A stretch of DNA of 64,000 bases from positions 1 through 64,000 of the forward strand of contig JAJEDI010000053.1 in NCBI GenBank assembly GCA_022821585.1. Direction: 5' to 3'. Shown here one piece after another: positions 50,685 through 58,650 of the stretch; position 1 is the stretch's first letter; each line of letters begins with the position of its first letter. The notes under the pieces were generated by a model. It ran no database searches, was not told where the DNA came from, and saw only the letters and a program-made list of their open reading frames with translations. This stretch comes from Caldilineaceae bacterium (GTDB lineage Bacteria > Chloroflexota > Anaerolineae > Caldilineales > Caldilineaceae). Made by a program: the position numbers and the translations under genes.

Positions 50685-52235
50685 ATGTCTACTCCACTCC
50701 AATCGAGCTCCAATAGCGAAGAAAAAGCATATCCAAATATCCTGCTGATCACGAGCGACCAGCAACACTTCTCAACCCTCGGCGTAACCAATCCGCGCAT
50801 CCGCACGCCCGCCCTGGACCGGCTCGCCCGCGAAGGCGCCCGCTTCGACCGCGCCTACTGCAACAATCCCGTCTGCTCCCCCTCCCGCTCATCAATCATC
50901 ACCGGCCAGTACCCGGCCTGGCATGGCTGCTGGACCATCGGCGTGAAACTGGGCGAAGATGTCCCAACCGTCGGCGAACTGCTGCACCAGCACGGCTACG
51001 ACACCACTCTTATCGGCAAAGCCCACTTTCAGCCGCTGGCCTCGCGTCCGCAACAGACCTCTCTCGAGTGTCAACCCACTCTGCGCGATCTCGACTTCTG
51101 GCGCGAGTTCCACGGGCCCTGGTACGGTTTTCAACACGTCGAAGTGGCGCGCAACCACGCCGACGAAGCCCACGCCGGTCAACACTACGGCATCTGGATG
51201 GAGGAAAACGGCCTCCCCAACTGGCAGGATTTCTTCCAGTCCTGGCCGCCCGACCCCAATGCGGCCAAACGGGAACACGGCTGGGACCTGCCGGAGGAGT
51301 ACCACTACTCAGTCTGGACAGCTGAACGCACGATCGCGGCAATCGAGCGCAGCGCCGCCGGCGGCAAACCCTTCTTCCTCTGGAGCAGTTTCCACGATCC
51401 CCATCCGCCTTACCTCGTATCCGAACCGTGGGCATCGATGTACGATCCCGAAGAGATGCAACCGGGCCGCCTGGAGCCGGGCGAACTCGACGCAATGCCG
51501 CCCCACTTCGCCAAAACCCAGCAGCGCAATCCCGACTTCTCCGCCTGGCAGGAGACGCCCTTCGGCAATCACGGCTTCAACAGCCACCTGCACGAACCCG
51601 ACGCAATGCGCAAAGACATGGCGGTCTACTACGGAATGGTCAGCCTGATGGACCGCGAAATAGGCCGCATTCTGGACACGTTGGATCATCTGGGCATTGC
51701 CGACAATACCCTCGTCGTTTTCAGCACCGACCACGGCCACTTCCTCGGGCAGCACGGGCTGACCGCCAAGGGCGCCTTCCACTATGAAGATCTGGTCCGC
51801 CTGCCCTTCCTCGTACGCTGGCCCGGCCGCGTCCCCGCCGGCGCCGTTAGTGGTTCGCTACAATCGCTGGTCGACCTGGCGCCCACTTTCCTGCATGCCG
51901 CTGGCATCGACATCCCCGGCCAGATGCAGGGCGCCGATCAGTTGGACGTCTGGACCGGTGCGGCCGGCGAAGCGAGAGACCACGTGCTCGTCGAAAACCG
52001 ACACCAGCCCACCGCGCTGCACCTGCGCACGCTCGTAGACCAGCGCTATAAGCTCACCGTCTACCGGGGACACACATACGGGGAGCTGTTCGACCTGCAG
52101 GAAGATCCCGAGGAGCGCCGCAACCGCTGGGATGATCCCGCCTTTGCCGACCTCAAATCAGACCTGCTGCAGCGCTTTGTGCAGGCAGAAATGGAGCGCG
52201 AGCCGACCCGTTTCGAACGCATCGCCGGCGCATAA
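50685..52235 (+). CDS. Sulfatase (type I, formylglycine-dependent)
   Basis: ATG 50685 is the first in a frame that also opens with a TTG six bases earlier. The 516-residue product has the sulfatase start PNILLITSDQQHFSTLGV (Asp metal ligand). The modification motif CSPSR at Cys64 would be converted to formylglycine. It also has LHQHGYDTTLIGKAHF (Lys/His), HDPHPPYL and ALVVFSTDHGHFLGQHGL-type metal ligands (here TLVVFSTDHGHFLGQHGL), and LVRWPGRVPAG. No signal peptide is seen, so it may act in the cytoplasm. It removes sulfate esters from a sugar or other organic sulfate. The matching FGE maturase is not in the window. The released sulfate would feed the cysH route, but that is conjecture. Confidence 0.9.
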   Translation: MSTPLQSSSNSEEKAYPNILLITSDQQHFSTLGVTNPRIRTPALDRLAREGARFDRAYCNNPVCSPSRSSIITGQYPAWHGCWTIGVKLGEDVPTVGELLHQHGYDTTLIGKAHFQPLASRPQQTSLECQPTLRDLDFWREFHGPWYGFQHVEVARNHADEAHAGQHYGIWMEENGLPNWQDFFQSWPPDPNAAKREHGWDLPEEYHYSVWTAERTIAAIERSAAGGKPFFLWSSFHDPHPPYLVSEPWASMYDPEEMQPGRLEPGELDAMPPHFAKTQQRNPDFSAWQETPFGNHGFNSHLHEPDAMRKDMAVYYGMVSLMDREIGRILDTLDHLGIADNTLVVFSTDHGHFLGQHGLTAKGAFHYEDLVRLPFLVRWPGRVPAGAVSGSLQSLVDLAPTFLHAAGIDIPGQMQGADQLDVWTGAAGEARDHVLVENRHQPTALHLRTLVDQRYKLTVYRGHTYGELFDLQEDPEERRNRWDDPAFADLKSDLLQRFVQAEMEREPTRFERIAGA

Positions 52236-52698
52236 TGCAGTGAAGTCCCAATGAATCCTCTGCTTACTTGGTAGAGCAGGCTCCGTCAAGGGCGAGTGCT
52301 CTTATGGACGGTCGGCCGTAAGCGGCTTTCCTTGTTCGGAGATGCTCCCGCAGTGCCTTCAAGCAACTCAACCCGCATGCGGCACCCCGTCAACGTGGCG
52401 CAGCGACTGTTCACCAGCGATGCAGAACTGGCTACTGACAACGTCGGCTGTGGTAAACTACAGCTGAATCTGAATTCCGTTCGACACCACGATCTTCGCA
52501 CGCAATTGCAAAACGGAAGCCGGTTTGCGACTGGGTTCAGATGACGAAACGGCACTGCGAACTGCACCGCGCGCCGAAACCGACAGCCCTTGTTGACTGG
52601 CGAACCCTTGCAGTCCAGGCCGTTACGAAAAATCAGGAGTCAATAACGCAAAACTACCGTTCTCACTCCCATCAAACATCCATTTACGGAGCACACCA
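52236..52698. other. Intergenic, nothing identified
   Basis: The 463 bp hold short frames only, with mixed codon use and no motifs. AT content is a little higher than in neighbours. Confidence 0.4.
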
Positions 52699-53082
52699 AT
52701 GAACCTTGAACACGTCGCAATCAACGTACCCAACGTCCGCGAACAGGCACAGTGGTGGAAAGAGCATCTGGGGCTGCAAATCGTCTCCGCCGGCGATGTC
52801 CCCCCATATATGAACTTTGTCTACGACAACAACGGCAGCATGGTCGAGCTGTACAGCAATGAAGAAATGGAACACCTGGACTTTGCCCAGATCAATCCCT
52901 TCAACCTGCACTTTGCTTTCAGCGTAGACGATATGGAAGGCGAACGCGAACGTCTGATTCAGGCCGGCGCTACACCCGACGGCGAGATAAACAACACCCC
53001 CTCAGGAGACAAACTCTGCTTCCTGCGCGATCCCTGGCAGGTGACCGTGCAGCTTGTCCAGCGCAAGAAACCCATGGTCTAA
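52699..53082 (+). CDS. VOC (glyoxalase/bleomycin-resistance-like) family protein
   Basis: The 127-residue product starts MNLEHVAINVPNVREQAQWW, with the N-terminal metal His in LEHVAINV. It continues with YNLGLQI-type lead HLGLQIVSAG, MVELYSNEE (Glu), NLHFAFSVDDMEGERERLIQAG (second His) and CFLRDPWQVTVQLVQR. The two betaalphabetabetabeta units of the vicinal-oxygen-chelate fold are complete. Metal-dependent chemistry on a small molecule is likely; the substrate is unknown. GGAGC lies near the start. The E2 gene follows after a hairpin. Confidence 0.85.
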   Translation: MNLEHVAINVPNVREQAQWWKEHLGLQIVSAGDVPPYMNFVYDNNGSMVELYSNEEMEHLDFAQINPFNLHFAFSVDDMEGERERLIQAGATPDGEINNTPSGDKLCFLRDPWQVTVQLVQRKKPMV

Positions 53083-53101
53083 CCAGCGAAAAGTGATCAG
53101 T

Positions 53102-53123
53102 GACCGGCCGCCCGCGGCCGGTC
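53102..53123. other. Hairpin between VOC and E2 genes
   Basis: A perfect 9-bp stem GACCGGCCG / CGGCCGGTC with tetraloop CCCG, 20 nt after the VOC stop and just before the E2 start region. It might be a weak terminator or mRNA stabiliser. Confidence 0.5.
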
Positions 53124-53151
53124 GCTGGAATTTGCCGTCGGAGAGCCATCC

Positions 53152-54438
53152 ATGCCAACTCCAGTGAAGATGCCCCAATTGGGCGAGACCGTGTTCGAAG
53201 GGACCGTCGCCCGCTGGCTCAAACAGCCTGGGGATTCGGTGCAGCGGCAGGAACCGCTGCTCGACATCACCACCGACAAGATCGACACTGAAGTGCCCGC
53301 GCCCGCAGCCGGTATCCTCCTCAAGATTCTGGCTGCCGAGGGAGCAACGGTTCAGGTTGGCTCTGTCATCGCCTACATCGGTGACAAAGAAGAAGAGATC
53401 AATGAAGAGAGAGAGGACCAGGCAGAAACGGAAGCATCAAGCGAAGTAACCGACCGACCGGCCCCCTCTTCCTCTCTCCCCACATCCCGGCCCGCCGCTA
53501 TGGCCGCTTCTGACGCCAAACCGGAAGGCCGTGCCTTCGTCAGCCCTGTCGTCGCCCGCCTCAGCGCCCAACACAACATCGATCTGGACGAGGTGCAGGG
53601 CAGCGGGCGCCAAGGGCGCGTCACCAAGAAGGACCTGCTGGCCTACATCGAAGCGCGCAAACAACAGCCGACAGCGGCGCAGCCCGCTTCCGGCGCCGCG
53701 CCCGGCGAAGACGAACTGCTCCAGCCCCTTTCCAACTTGCGGCGGGCGATTGCCGAACACATGAGCCGCAGCGTGCGCACAAGCCCCCATGTCGTAACCA
53801 TCTTTGAGGCCGATATGACGGCCGTTGTGCGCCACAGGGCGGCCCAAAAAGAGGCGTTCGCGCGCAAGGGAGTCAATCTGACCTTTACCCCCTACTTTGT
53901 AGCCGCCGTCGCCGCAGCGCTGCGCGAACATCCTGCGGTGAACAGCCGCTGGACCGACGCCGGCCTGGCACTGAACCAGCGCATCCACGTGGGCATCGCC
54001 GCCGCTGTGGCCGGTGGACTAATTGTGCCCGTGGTCCGGGACGCCGATGAATTGAATCTGCAGGGCCTTGCGCGCACCGTTAACGATCTGGCAGACAGGG
54101 CTCGCCGCGGCGAACTGTCGCCCGACGAAGTGCGCGGCGGCACCTTCACCGTGACCAACCACGGCACGAGTGGCAGCCTTCTAGGCACGCCCATCATCAA
54201 TCAGCCCCAGGCCGCCATTCTGGGAGTCGGCAAGATCAGCAAGCGCGCGGTCGTGAACAGCGCCGGCAGCTCATACAGCGCCCCAGTCGATCCCCTTCTG
54301 CCCAGCGCCGACGATACCATCTCTATCCGCCCGATGTCCTACCTGAGCCTTGCCTTTGATCATCGCATCCTCGATGGCTTCGGGGCAGACAGCTTCCTGG
54401 CAGATGTGGTGCAACGACTGGAAAACTGGGGCGCGTGA
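53152..54438 (+). CDS. 2-oxoacid dehydrogenase E2 (dihydrolipoamide acyltransferase)
   Basis: The 428-residue protein has one lipoyl domain (residues 1-80) with the lipoylation lysine Lys43 in TTDKIDTEV. A Glu/Ser/Pro-rich linker and an E1/E3-binding domain (about 122-162: FVSPVVARLSAQHNIDLDEVQGSGRQGRV) follow, then the catalytic domain ending LAFDHRILDGFGADSFL with the active-site His in DHR. It transfers acyl groups from E1 to CoA in a pyruvate-, 2-oxoglutarate- or branched-chain-type complex; which one cannot be told. The E3 gene follows 72 bp downstream, but no E1 gene lies in the window. Confidence 0.92.
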   Translation: MPTPVKMPQLGETVFEGTVARWLKQPGDSVQRQEPLLDITTDKIDTEVPAPAAGILLKILAAEGATVQVGSVIAYIGDKEEEINEEREDQAETEASSEVTDRPAPSSSLPTSRPAAMAASDAKPEGRAFVSPVVARLSAQHNIDLDEVQGSGRQGRVTKKDLLAYIEARKQQPTAAQPASGAAPGEDELLQPLSNLRRAIAEHMSRSVRTSPHVVTIFEADMTAVVRHRAAQKEAFARKGVNLTFTPYFVAAVAAALREHPAVNSRWTDAGLALNQRIHVGIAAAVAGGLIVPVVRDADELNLQGLARTVNDLADRARRGELSPDEVRGGTFTVTNHGTSGSLLGTPIINQPQAAILGVGKISKRAVVNSAGSSYSAPVDPLLPSADDTISIRPMSYLSLAFDHRILDGFGADSFLADVVQRLENWGA

Positions 54439-54510
54439 CAACCGTGGAACACGATTGAGTACAATCCAGAGACCGGTGAGCGCCGGCCACTGGAGTTAGC
54501 GGAGGAATCT

Positions 54511-55941
54511 GTGGCAAGCAACTACGACTATGACCTGATCGTCATCGGCTCAGGACCGGGCGGCTATGTGGCTGCGATTCGTGCCGCGCAGCTGAATCTG
54601 AAGACTGCCCTCATCGAACGCGAACACCTTGGCGGAGTCTGCCTGAACTGGGGCTGCATCCCCAAAAAAGCACTCATCAAGAGCGCCGAAGTGCTGGATA
54701 CGCTGCAGCATGCGCAAGAGTTCGGCCTCACCTTTGACAACTTGCAGGTTGACTACGGCGCAGCTGTCAACCGTTCACTGCAGATCGTTGACCGCCAGAC
54801 CAAGGGCGTTGGCTTCCTGATGCGGAAGAACAGGATCGACGTCATCGAAGGACATGCCCGTTTCACCGATGCCAACACCCTGCAGGTCAGCGCCGGCCCG
54901 CTCAATCCGGATGGCGAGCCGCGCACCGTGACCGCCGCCAGTTTCGTGGTCGCCACCGGCGCCCGCGCCCGCGACCTGCCCGGCGTCGAAGCCGACGGCG
55001 AACGCATCCTGCAGTATCGACATGCCATTCGTCTGAACGAAATCCCCGCCTCCATGCTGGTGGTGGGCGCGGGGCCGATCGGCATGGAGTTGAGCCACAT
55101 CTACGCCACCTACGGCGCACACGTTACGATCGTCGAAATGCTGGATCAGGCCCTGCCGCTGGAGGATGCCGATGTCGCGCAGGAAGTCGTGCGGGCCTTC
55201 CAGAAACGGGGTATCAAAGTGCTGACCTCAAGCCGCACCGAAGACTTTGAAGTGGGTGAAGGGTCAGTCACCGTTACGATAAAGAACGTGAACGACGGGA
55301 GCGCCGAGTCACTGGAAGTTGAGAAAGTGCTGGTGGCCATAGGTATCTCCCCCAACACCGAGGATGTCGGTCTCGACACCGCCGGTGTTGCCCTCAACCA
55401 GGACGGCTTCATCGAAATCGACGAGTATATGCGCACCAGCCGCGAAAACATCTACGCGATCGGCGACTGCACCGGAAAGATGCCGCTGGCGCACGTAGCC
55501 AGCGCCCAGGCAATCGTCGCCGCCGAAAGCGCCGCCGGCCATACCACCACACCGATCCCGGCAGACCGCTACATCTTTATGCCCCGCTGCACGTTCTGCG
55601 CTCCCCAGGTCGCCAGTCTCGGCATGACAGAAGCCGAGGCGCAGGAGGCCGGTTATCCCGTCAATGTGGGCAAGTTCCCTTTCATGCCCAACGGCGCCGC
55701 CCAGGCCCAGGGCGTTCGCAGCGGTTTCGTCAAGATCGTCGCCGACCAGAGATACGGCGAAATCCTCGGCGCCCATATCGTCGGCCCCAATGCAACTGAA
55801 CTTCTGCCCGAGCTGTCCCTGGCGCAGATGATGGAGCTCACGCCCACCGAGATCGCGCACAACGTGCACGCCCACCCAACCCTGGCCGAAGTTGTAATGG
55901 AAGCGGCGCACGGCGTCGAAGGCCAGGCAATACATATGTAA
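54511..55941 (+). CDS. lpdA: Dihydrolipoyl dehydrogenase (E3)
   Basis: GTG at 54511 has GGAGG nine nt upstream. The 476-residue flavoprotein has the FAD motif VIGSGPGGYVAAIRAAQL, the redox disulfide in GGVCLNWGCIPKKAL, the NAD-binding VVGAGPIGMELSHIYATYG, the second FAD motif NIYAIGDCTGKMPLAHVA and the C-terminal catalytic His-Glu pair in NVHAHPTLAEVVMEA. It reoxidises the dihydrolipoyl group of the E2 encoded just upstream, using NAD+. Full length, with no missing key residue. It overlaps none of its neighbours; the nucleotidyltransferase gene starts 6 bp later. Confidence 0.94.
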   Translation: MASNYDYDLIVIGSGPGGYVAAIRAAQLNLKTALIEREHLGGVCLNWGCIPKKALIKSAEVLDTLQHAQEFGLTFDNLQVDYGAAVNRSLQIVDRQTKGVGFLMRKNRIDVIEGHARFTDANTLQVSAGPLNPDGEPRTVTAASFVVATGARARDLPGVEADGERILQYRHAIRLNEIPASMLVVGAGPIGMELSHIYATYGAHVTIVEMLDQALPLEDADVAQEVVRAFQKRGIKVLTSSRTEDFEVGEGSVTVTIKNVNDGSAESLEVEKVLVAIGISPNTEDVGLDTAGVALNQDGFIEIDEYMRTSRENIYAIGDCTGKMPLAHVASAQAIVAAESAAGHTTTPIPADRYIFMPRCTFCAPQVASLGMTEAEAQEAGYPVNVGKFPFMPNGAAQAQGVRSGFVKIVADQRYGEILGAHIVGPNATELLPELSLAQMMELTPTEIAHNVHAHPTLAEVVMEAAHGVEGQAIHM

Positions 55942-55947
55942 AGATCC

Positions 55948-56415
55948 ATGAGTACCGAAGCCGACCAGCGCCGGCCAGCTAGGCCTGCCACCAATCAAAA
56001 ACGCGCCGCGTTGGAGGCAATCTGCCAGCAACACGGCGTCGCCATCCTCTACAGTTTCGGCAGCCGCGCCAAGGAGACGCTGGCCTGGCTGGACGATCCG
56101 GATGCTGTCCTCGCCACCGGCCCATCCGATGTGGACCTGGGCGTCAAACCGCTTCCGGCCGCCGACTTCAACTGGAAGGCAGAGGTGGCGCTGGGGCATG
56201 CTCTGGAGGATCTGCTGGGAGTGGACCGCGTCGATATTGTAAACCTCGACATCGCCAACCCCTTTCTGGCAGCCGAAGCCGTTCACGGCGAACGACTCTA
56301 CGCCGAGAACGAATACGCGGCCGACAACTACGACCTTTACATCCTGCGGCAAGAGGGCGATCTCGCTTTTCTCGAGGAAGAGCGCGCCCGCTTGCTTCTC
56401 GGTACTTCCAAGTGA
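55948..56415 (+). CDS. MntA-type minimal nucleotidyltransferase (antitoxin-like)
   Basis: The 155-residue protein has the nucleotidyltransferase start AILYSFGSRAKETLAW, the acidic pair in SDVDLGVKPLP and a third Asp in DRVDIVNLDIANPF. GS to D-x-D is 21 residues here, longer than the ten of typical MntA proteins, because of an extra segment around LDDPDAVLATG. MntA enzymes AMPylate the HepT RNase and silence it. The stop TGA overlaps a GTG (GTGA) that begins the HepT frame. The basic, Ala-rich first 20 residues are atypical. Together these support a MntA-HepT module. Confidence 0.75.
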   Translation: MSTEADQRRPARPATNQKRAALEAICQQHGVAILYSFGSRAKETLAWLDDPDAVLATGPSDVDLGVKPLPAADFNWKAEVALGHALEDLLGVDRVDIVNLDIANPFLAAEAVHGERLYAENEYAADNYDLYILRQEGDLAFLEEERARLLLGTSK

Positions 56416-56890
56416 CTCCGACCTATATCTCCCGACGCGTCGTTGTAGAGCGCCTATCCCTGCTGAATCTCTGATCGGAGAGATAGAGCGGTTGCCCCTG
56501 CACGACGAGGACGCCTTCTTTGCCGATAGCCGCAACGTCCATACAGCCGAGTCATGCCTGCGGCGTGCCCTGGAAGCCCTATTTGATATCGGGCGTCACA
56601 TTTTGGGCAAAGGGTATGGCGTTCCTGTGGGGTCCTACAGAAATATCGCAACACAACTTGCGGAAAAGGAAGTCCTCAACAAAGGCGAAGAAAAAATCTT
56701 TGTTCAGATGGCAGGCTATCGAAATCGGTTGACTCATGTTTACCACGAAGTCAGCTCGGCGGAACTCTTTCAGGTCTGTGTCGAAGACTTAGGAGACTTG
56801 GCGTCTATATGCTCGGCCTATCAACGTTGGATTCGGTACAATCCACACAGGATCGATAATCCCCTGACCGATACCGATGGACAAGACTGA
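56412..56890 (+). pseudogene. HepT-like toxin gene with a 2-nt frameshift
   Basis: The frame from GTG 56412 (VTPTYISRRVVVERLSLLNL) hits a stop at 56472. Removing two nt from CTCT at 56469-56472 restores a frame that reads LSLLNLIGEIERLPLHDED and then the full HepT body: ESCLRRALEALFDIGRHI and the RNase motif RNRLTHVY (R-x4-H-x-Y). So a 2-nt duplication splits the gene. The remaining open part can begin only at a TTG (56492), without ribosome site, and would lack the first helix. The antitoxin partner is intact. HepT toxins cut RNA or are AMPylated by MntA. The C-terminus overlaps the thioesterase gene by 14 nt. Confidence 0.75.
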
Positions 56891-57323
56891 GTACGCCCCC
56901 TTTCCTCTCGACATCACCGTCCGTTTCGCTGAAACCGATCAGATGGGCGTCGTCCACCACAGCGAATACGTCGTCTGGTTCGAGGCCGGGCGCGTCGCTT
57001 GGATGGCGGCCGCCGGGATGCCCTATACCGAGATCGCCGGCGCCGGCTACAACCTCGCCGTCACCGACCTGCAATGCCGTTACCGCAGTGCCGTCCGCTT
57101 CGGTGACGCCGTCCAGGTCATCACCCGCCTGGGATCGCTGCGCAGCCGTCAGGTCGAGTTCACTTACGAAATCCGCAACCCGCACACAGGGGCAGTTTAC
57201 GCCGACGGCCACACGCGGCACATCTGCGTCGACGGCGATGGCCGCATGACGCGCCTGCCGGATTGGATTGCGCAACAGTTGACAAGAAACGTGGAGGGTG
57301 AAACGAATACGGAAAAAGCTTGA
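56877..57323 (+). CDS. Acyl-CoA thioesterase (YbgC/4HBT family)
   Basis: The 148-residue hotdog-fold protein has the family motif VRFAETDQMGVVHHSEYVVWFEAGRVAWM (catalytic Asp in ETD and the H-H-Y segment), then MPYTEIAGAGYNLAVTDLQCRYRSAVRFGD and ICVDGDGRMTRLPDW. It hydrolyses acyl-CoA or 4-hydroxybenzoyl-CoA-type thioesters in the cytoplasm. The ATG lies inside the end of the HepT frame, so translation may be coupled. A downstream tail (EGETNTEKA) is short. It converges on the ScpB gene. Confidence 0.88.
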   Translation: MDKTEYAPFPLDITVRFAETDQMGVVHHSEYVVWFEAGRVAWMAAAGMPYTEIAGAGYNLAVTDLQCRYRSAVRFGDAVQVITRLGSLRSRQVEFTYEIRNPHTGAVYADGHTRHICVDGDGRMTRLPDWIAQQLTRNVEGETNTEKA

Positions 57324-57387
57324 CACTTCTGCAGTAGAATATTGCAGATCGATCGACGTCTGGCCTACTGACTGGAGGGAGACGTTT

Positions 57388-57924
57388 CTACCCCTGCGGC
57401 GTTTCCGCAGTAAAGGCCTCCCCCTCGGTCTCCAGGGGCGGCAGCTCCTCAAGACTGGTCAGCCCAAAATGCTGCATGAACTGGTCGGTTATCGCGTAGC
57501 GGATTGGCCGGCCGGGCCCTTCTAAACGGTCGAACTCCTCCACCAGGCCCTGCTGCAGCAGATTACGCAGAACCCCGGAACAGTCTACACCCCGCACCGC
57601 CTCCACCTGCGCCCGCGTCACCGGATGTAGATAAGCGATGATGGCCAGTGTCTCAAGGGCCGGCGCGCTGAACTGCACCCGCAAATCCAGATTGAGAAAA
57701 TCCTCCACGACCTGGGACGCGGAAGGGTTTGTCACAAGCAGGACGCGACCGTCGCGCCGCTGCAGGCGCAGCCCCCGATTCTCCTCCTCATACTCTTGCT
57801 GCAAGGCGGCCAGTGCTTTGGTCACCTCTACTTCAGGGCAGCCTGTCGCTTGGGCAAGCTGCGCCGGCGTAACCGGGTCCCCCGCCACGAACAGCAGGCT
57901 CTCCAGAAGGGCACTCAACTTCAC
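57388..57924 (-). CDS. scpB: Segregation and condensation protein B
   Basis: The 178-residue product starts [25 protein letters not shown], the usual ScpB start, from a GTG overlapping the preceding gene's stop (GTGA). An alternative GTG three codons earlier exists (57933). Two winged-helix units follow, with phrases [74 protein letters not shown] and [21 protein letters not shown]. With ScpA it forms the kleisin-accessory part of the SMC condensin that compacts and segregates the chromosome. ScpA is not in the window. The overlap with the membrane protein gene suggests one transcript. Confidence 0.92.
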   Translation of the reverse strand: MKLSALLESLLFVAGDPVTPAQLAQATGCPEVEVTKALAALQQEYEEENRGLRLQRRDGRVLLVTNPSASQVVEDFLNLDLRVQFSAPALETLAIIAYLHPVTRAQVEAVRGVDCSGVLRNLLQQGLVEEFDRLEGPGRPIRYAITDQFMQHFGLTSLEELPPLETEGEAFTAETPQG

Positions 57925-58487
57925 GCTTCCCACTCATCCTCAAAAGGCAGGTGGCGCATACGTACGTCCAGCTTGCCGAGCCGCAAACCCATATCCTCTT
58001 CAATGATATCCCGCGTCGATTCCACCACCTCGTCCGTCTTCATCGGCACATCGATATTGGGCGCGGTCTCGACCTCCAACTGAATGTCAACCGCGTTGCC
58101 GCGGGATTTCACGTCCGGAAACACCGTAATCACATCGGCAAGCTGGTCCAGATGCCAGGTCAGGCGGCGGGCGATACTCTCCGTGTCCAATTCCACCGAG
58201 CTGCCTTTCACCGTCTTCATGCGCACCCCGCGCTGACGGTGGGGCCACAGCTCCAGCCACAATAGGCTGCCGAAAATGAGCACCGCGACGGAGCCCACGG
58301 CCACCTGGCCGATCAGGTAATTCATGCTGTTCGCTTGCTGTTGCGCGCGCAAGAACTCCTGGACCACCGACAGACTGCCCGCGAGCGCACCAAAGGTACT
58401 GTCTGGAAATACCGCCGTATAGACAATGCCCGCCAGCAGCGCCAGCCAAAGCACTACGACGACGATTCGATTGAATACGTTGATCAC
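57921..58487 (-). CDS. Alkaline-shock/AmaP-like membrane protein
   Basis: The 188-residue product has two membrane helices (about residues 5-25 [24 protein letters not shown] and about 58-80) and then an Asp23-like cytoplasmic domain. That domain carries [80 protein letters not shown]. This is the layout of AmaP, the membrane anchor of Asp23 stress proteins. It overlaps scpB by four nt. It probably organises envelope stress functions at the membrane; this is inferred from the fold only. Its promoter should lie in 58488-58650. Confidence 0.75.
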   Translation of the reverse strand: MINVFNRIVVVVLWLALLAGIVYTAVFPDSTFGALAGSLSVVQEFLRAQQQANSMNYLIGQVAVGSVAVLIFGSLLWLELWPHRQRGVRMKTVKGSSVELDTESIARRLTWHLDQLADVITVFPDVKSRGNAVDIQLEVETAPNIDVPMKTDEVVESTRDIIEEDMGLRLGKLDVRMRHLPFEDEWEA

Positions 58488-58650
58488 GTCCGGTTTCGGG
58501 CCCGAAATACACTCACTTGTTTCCGGTTGTCCGTTCGTCAGGCGAAAGAGGAAGGACTACTGGAAACCTAACGCCTGTTTTCAGCGATGTATAGGACTTT
58601 CACTTCCTTCGATTATACATTACAGCGATATGCGCCGCGAAGCAAAAGAT

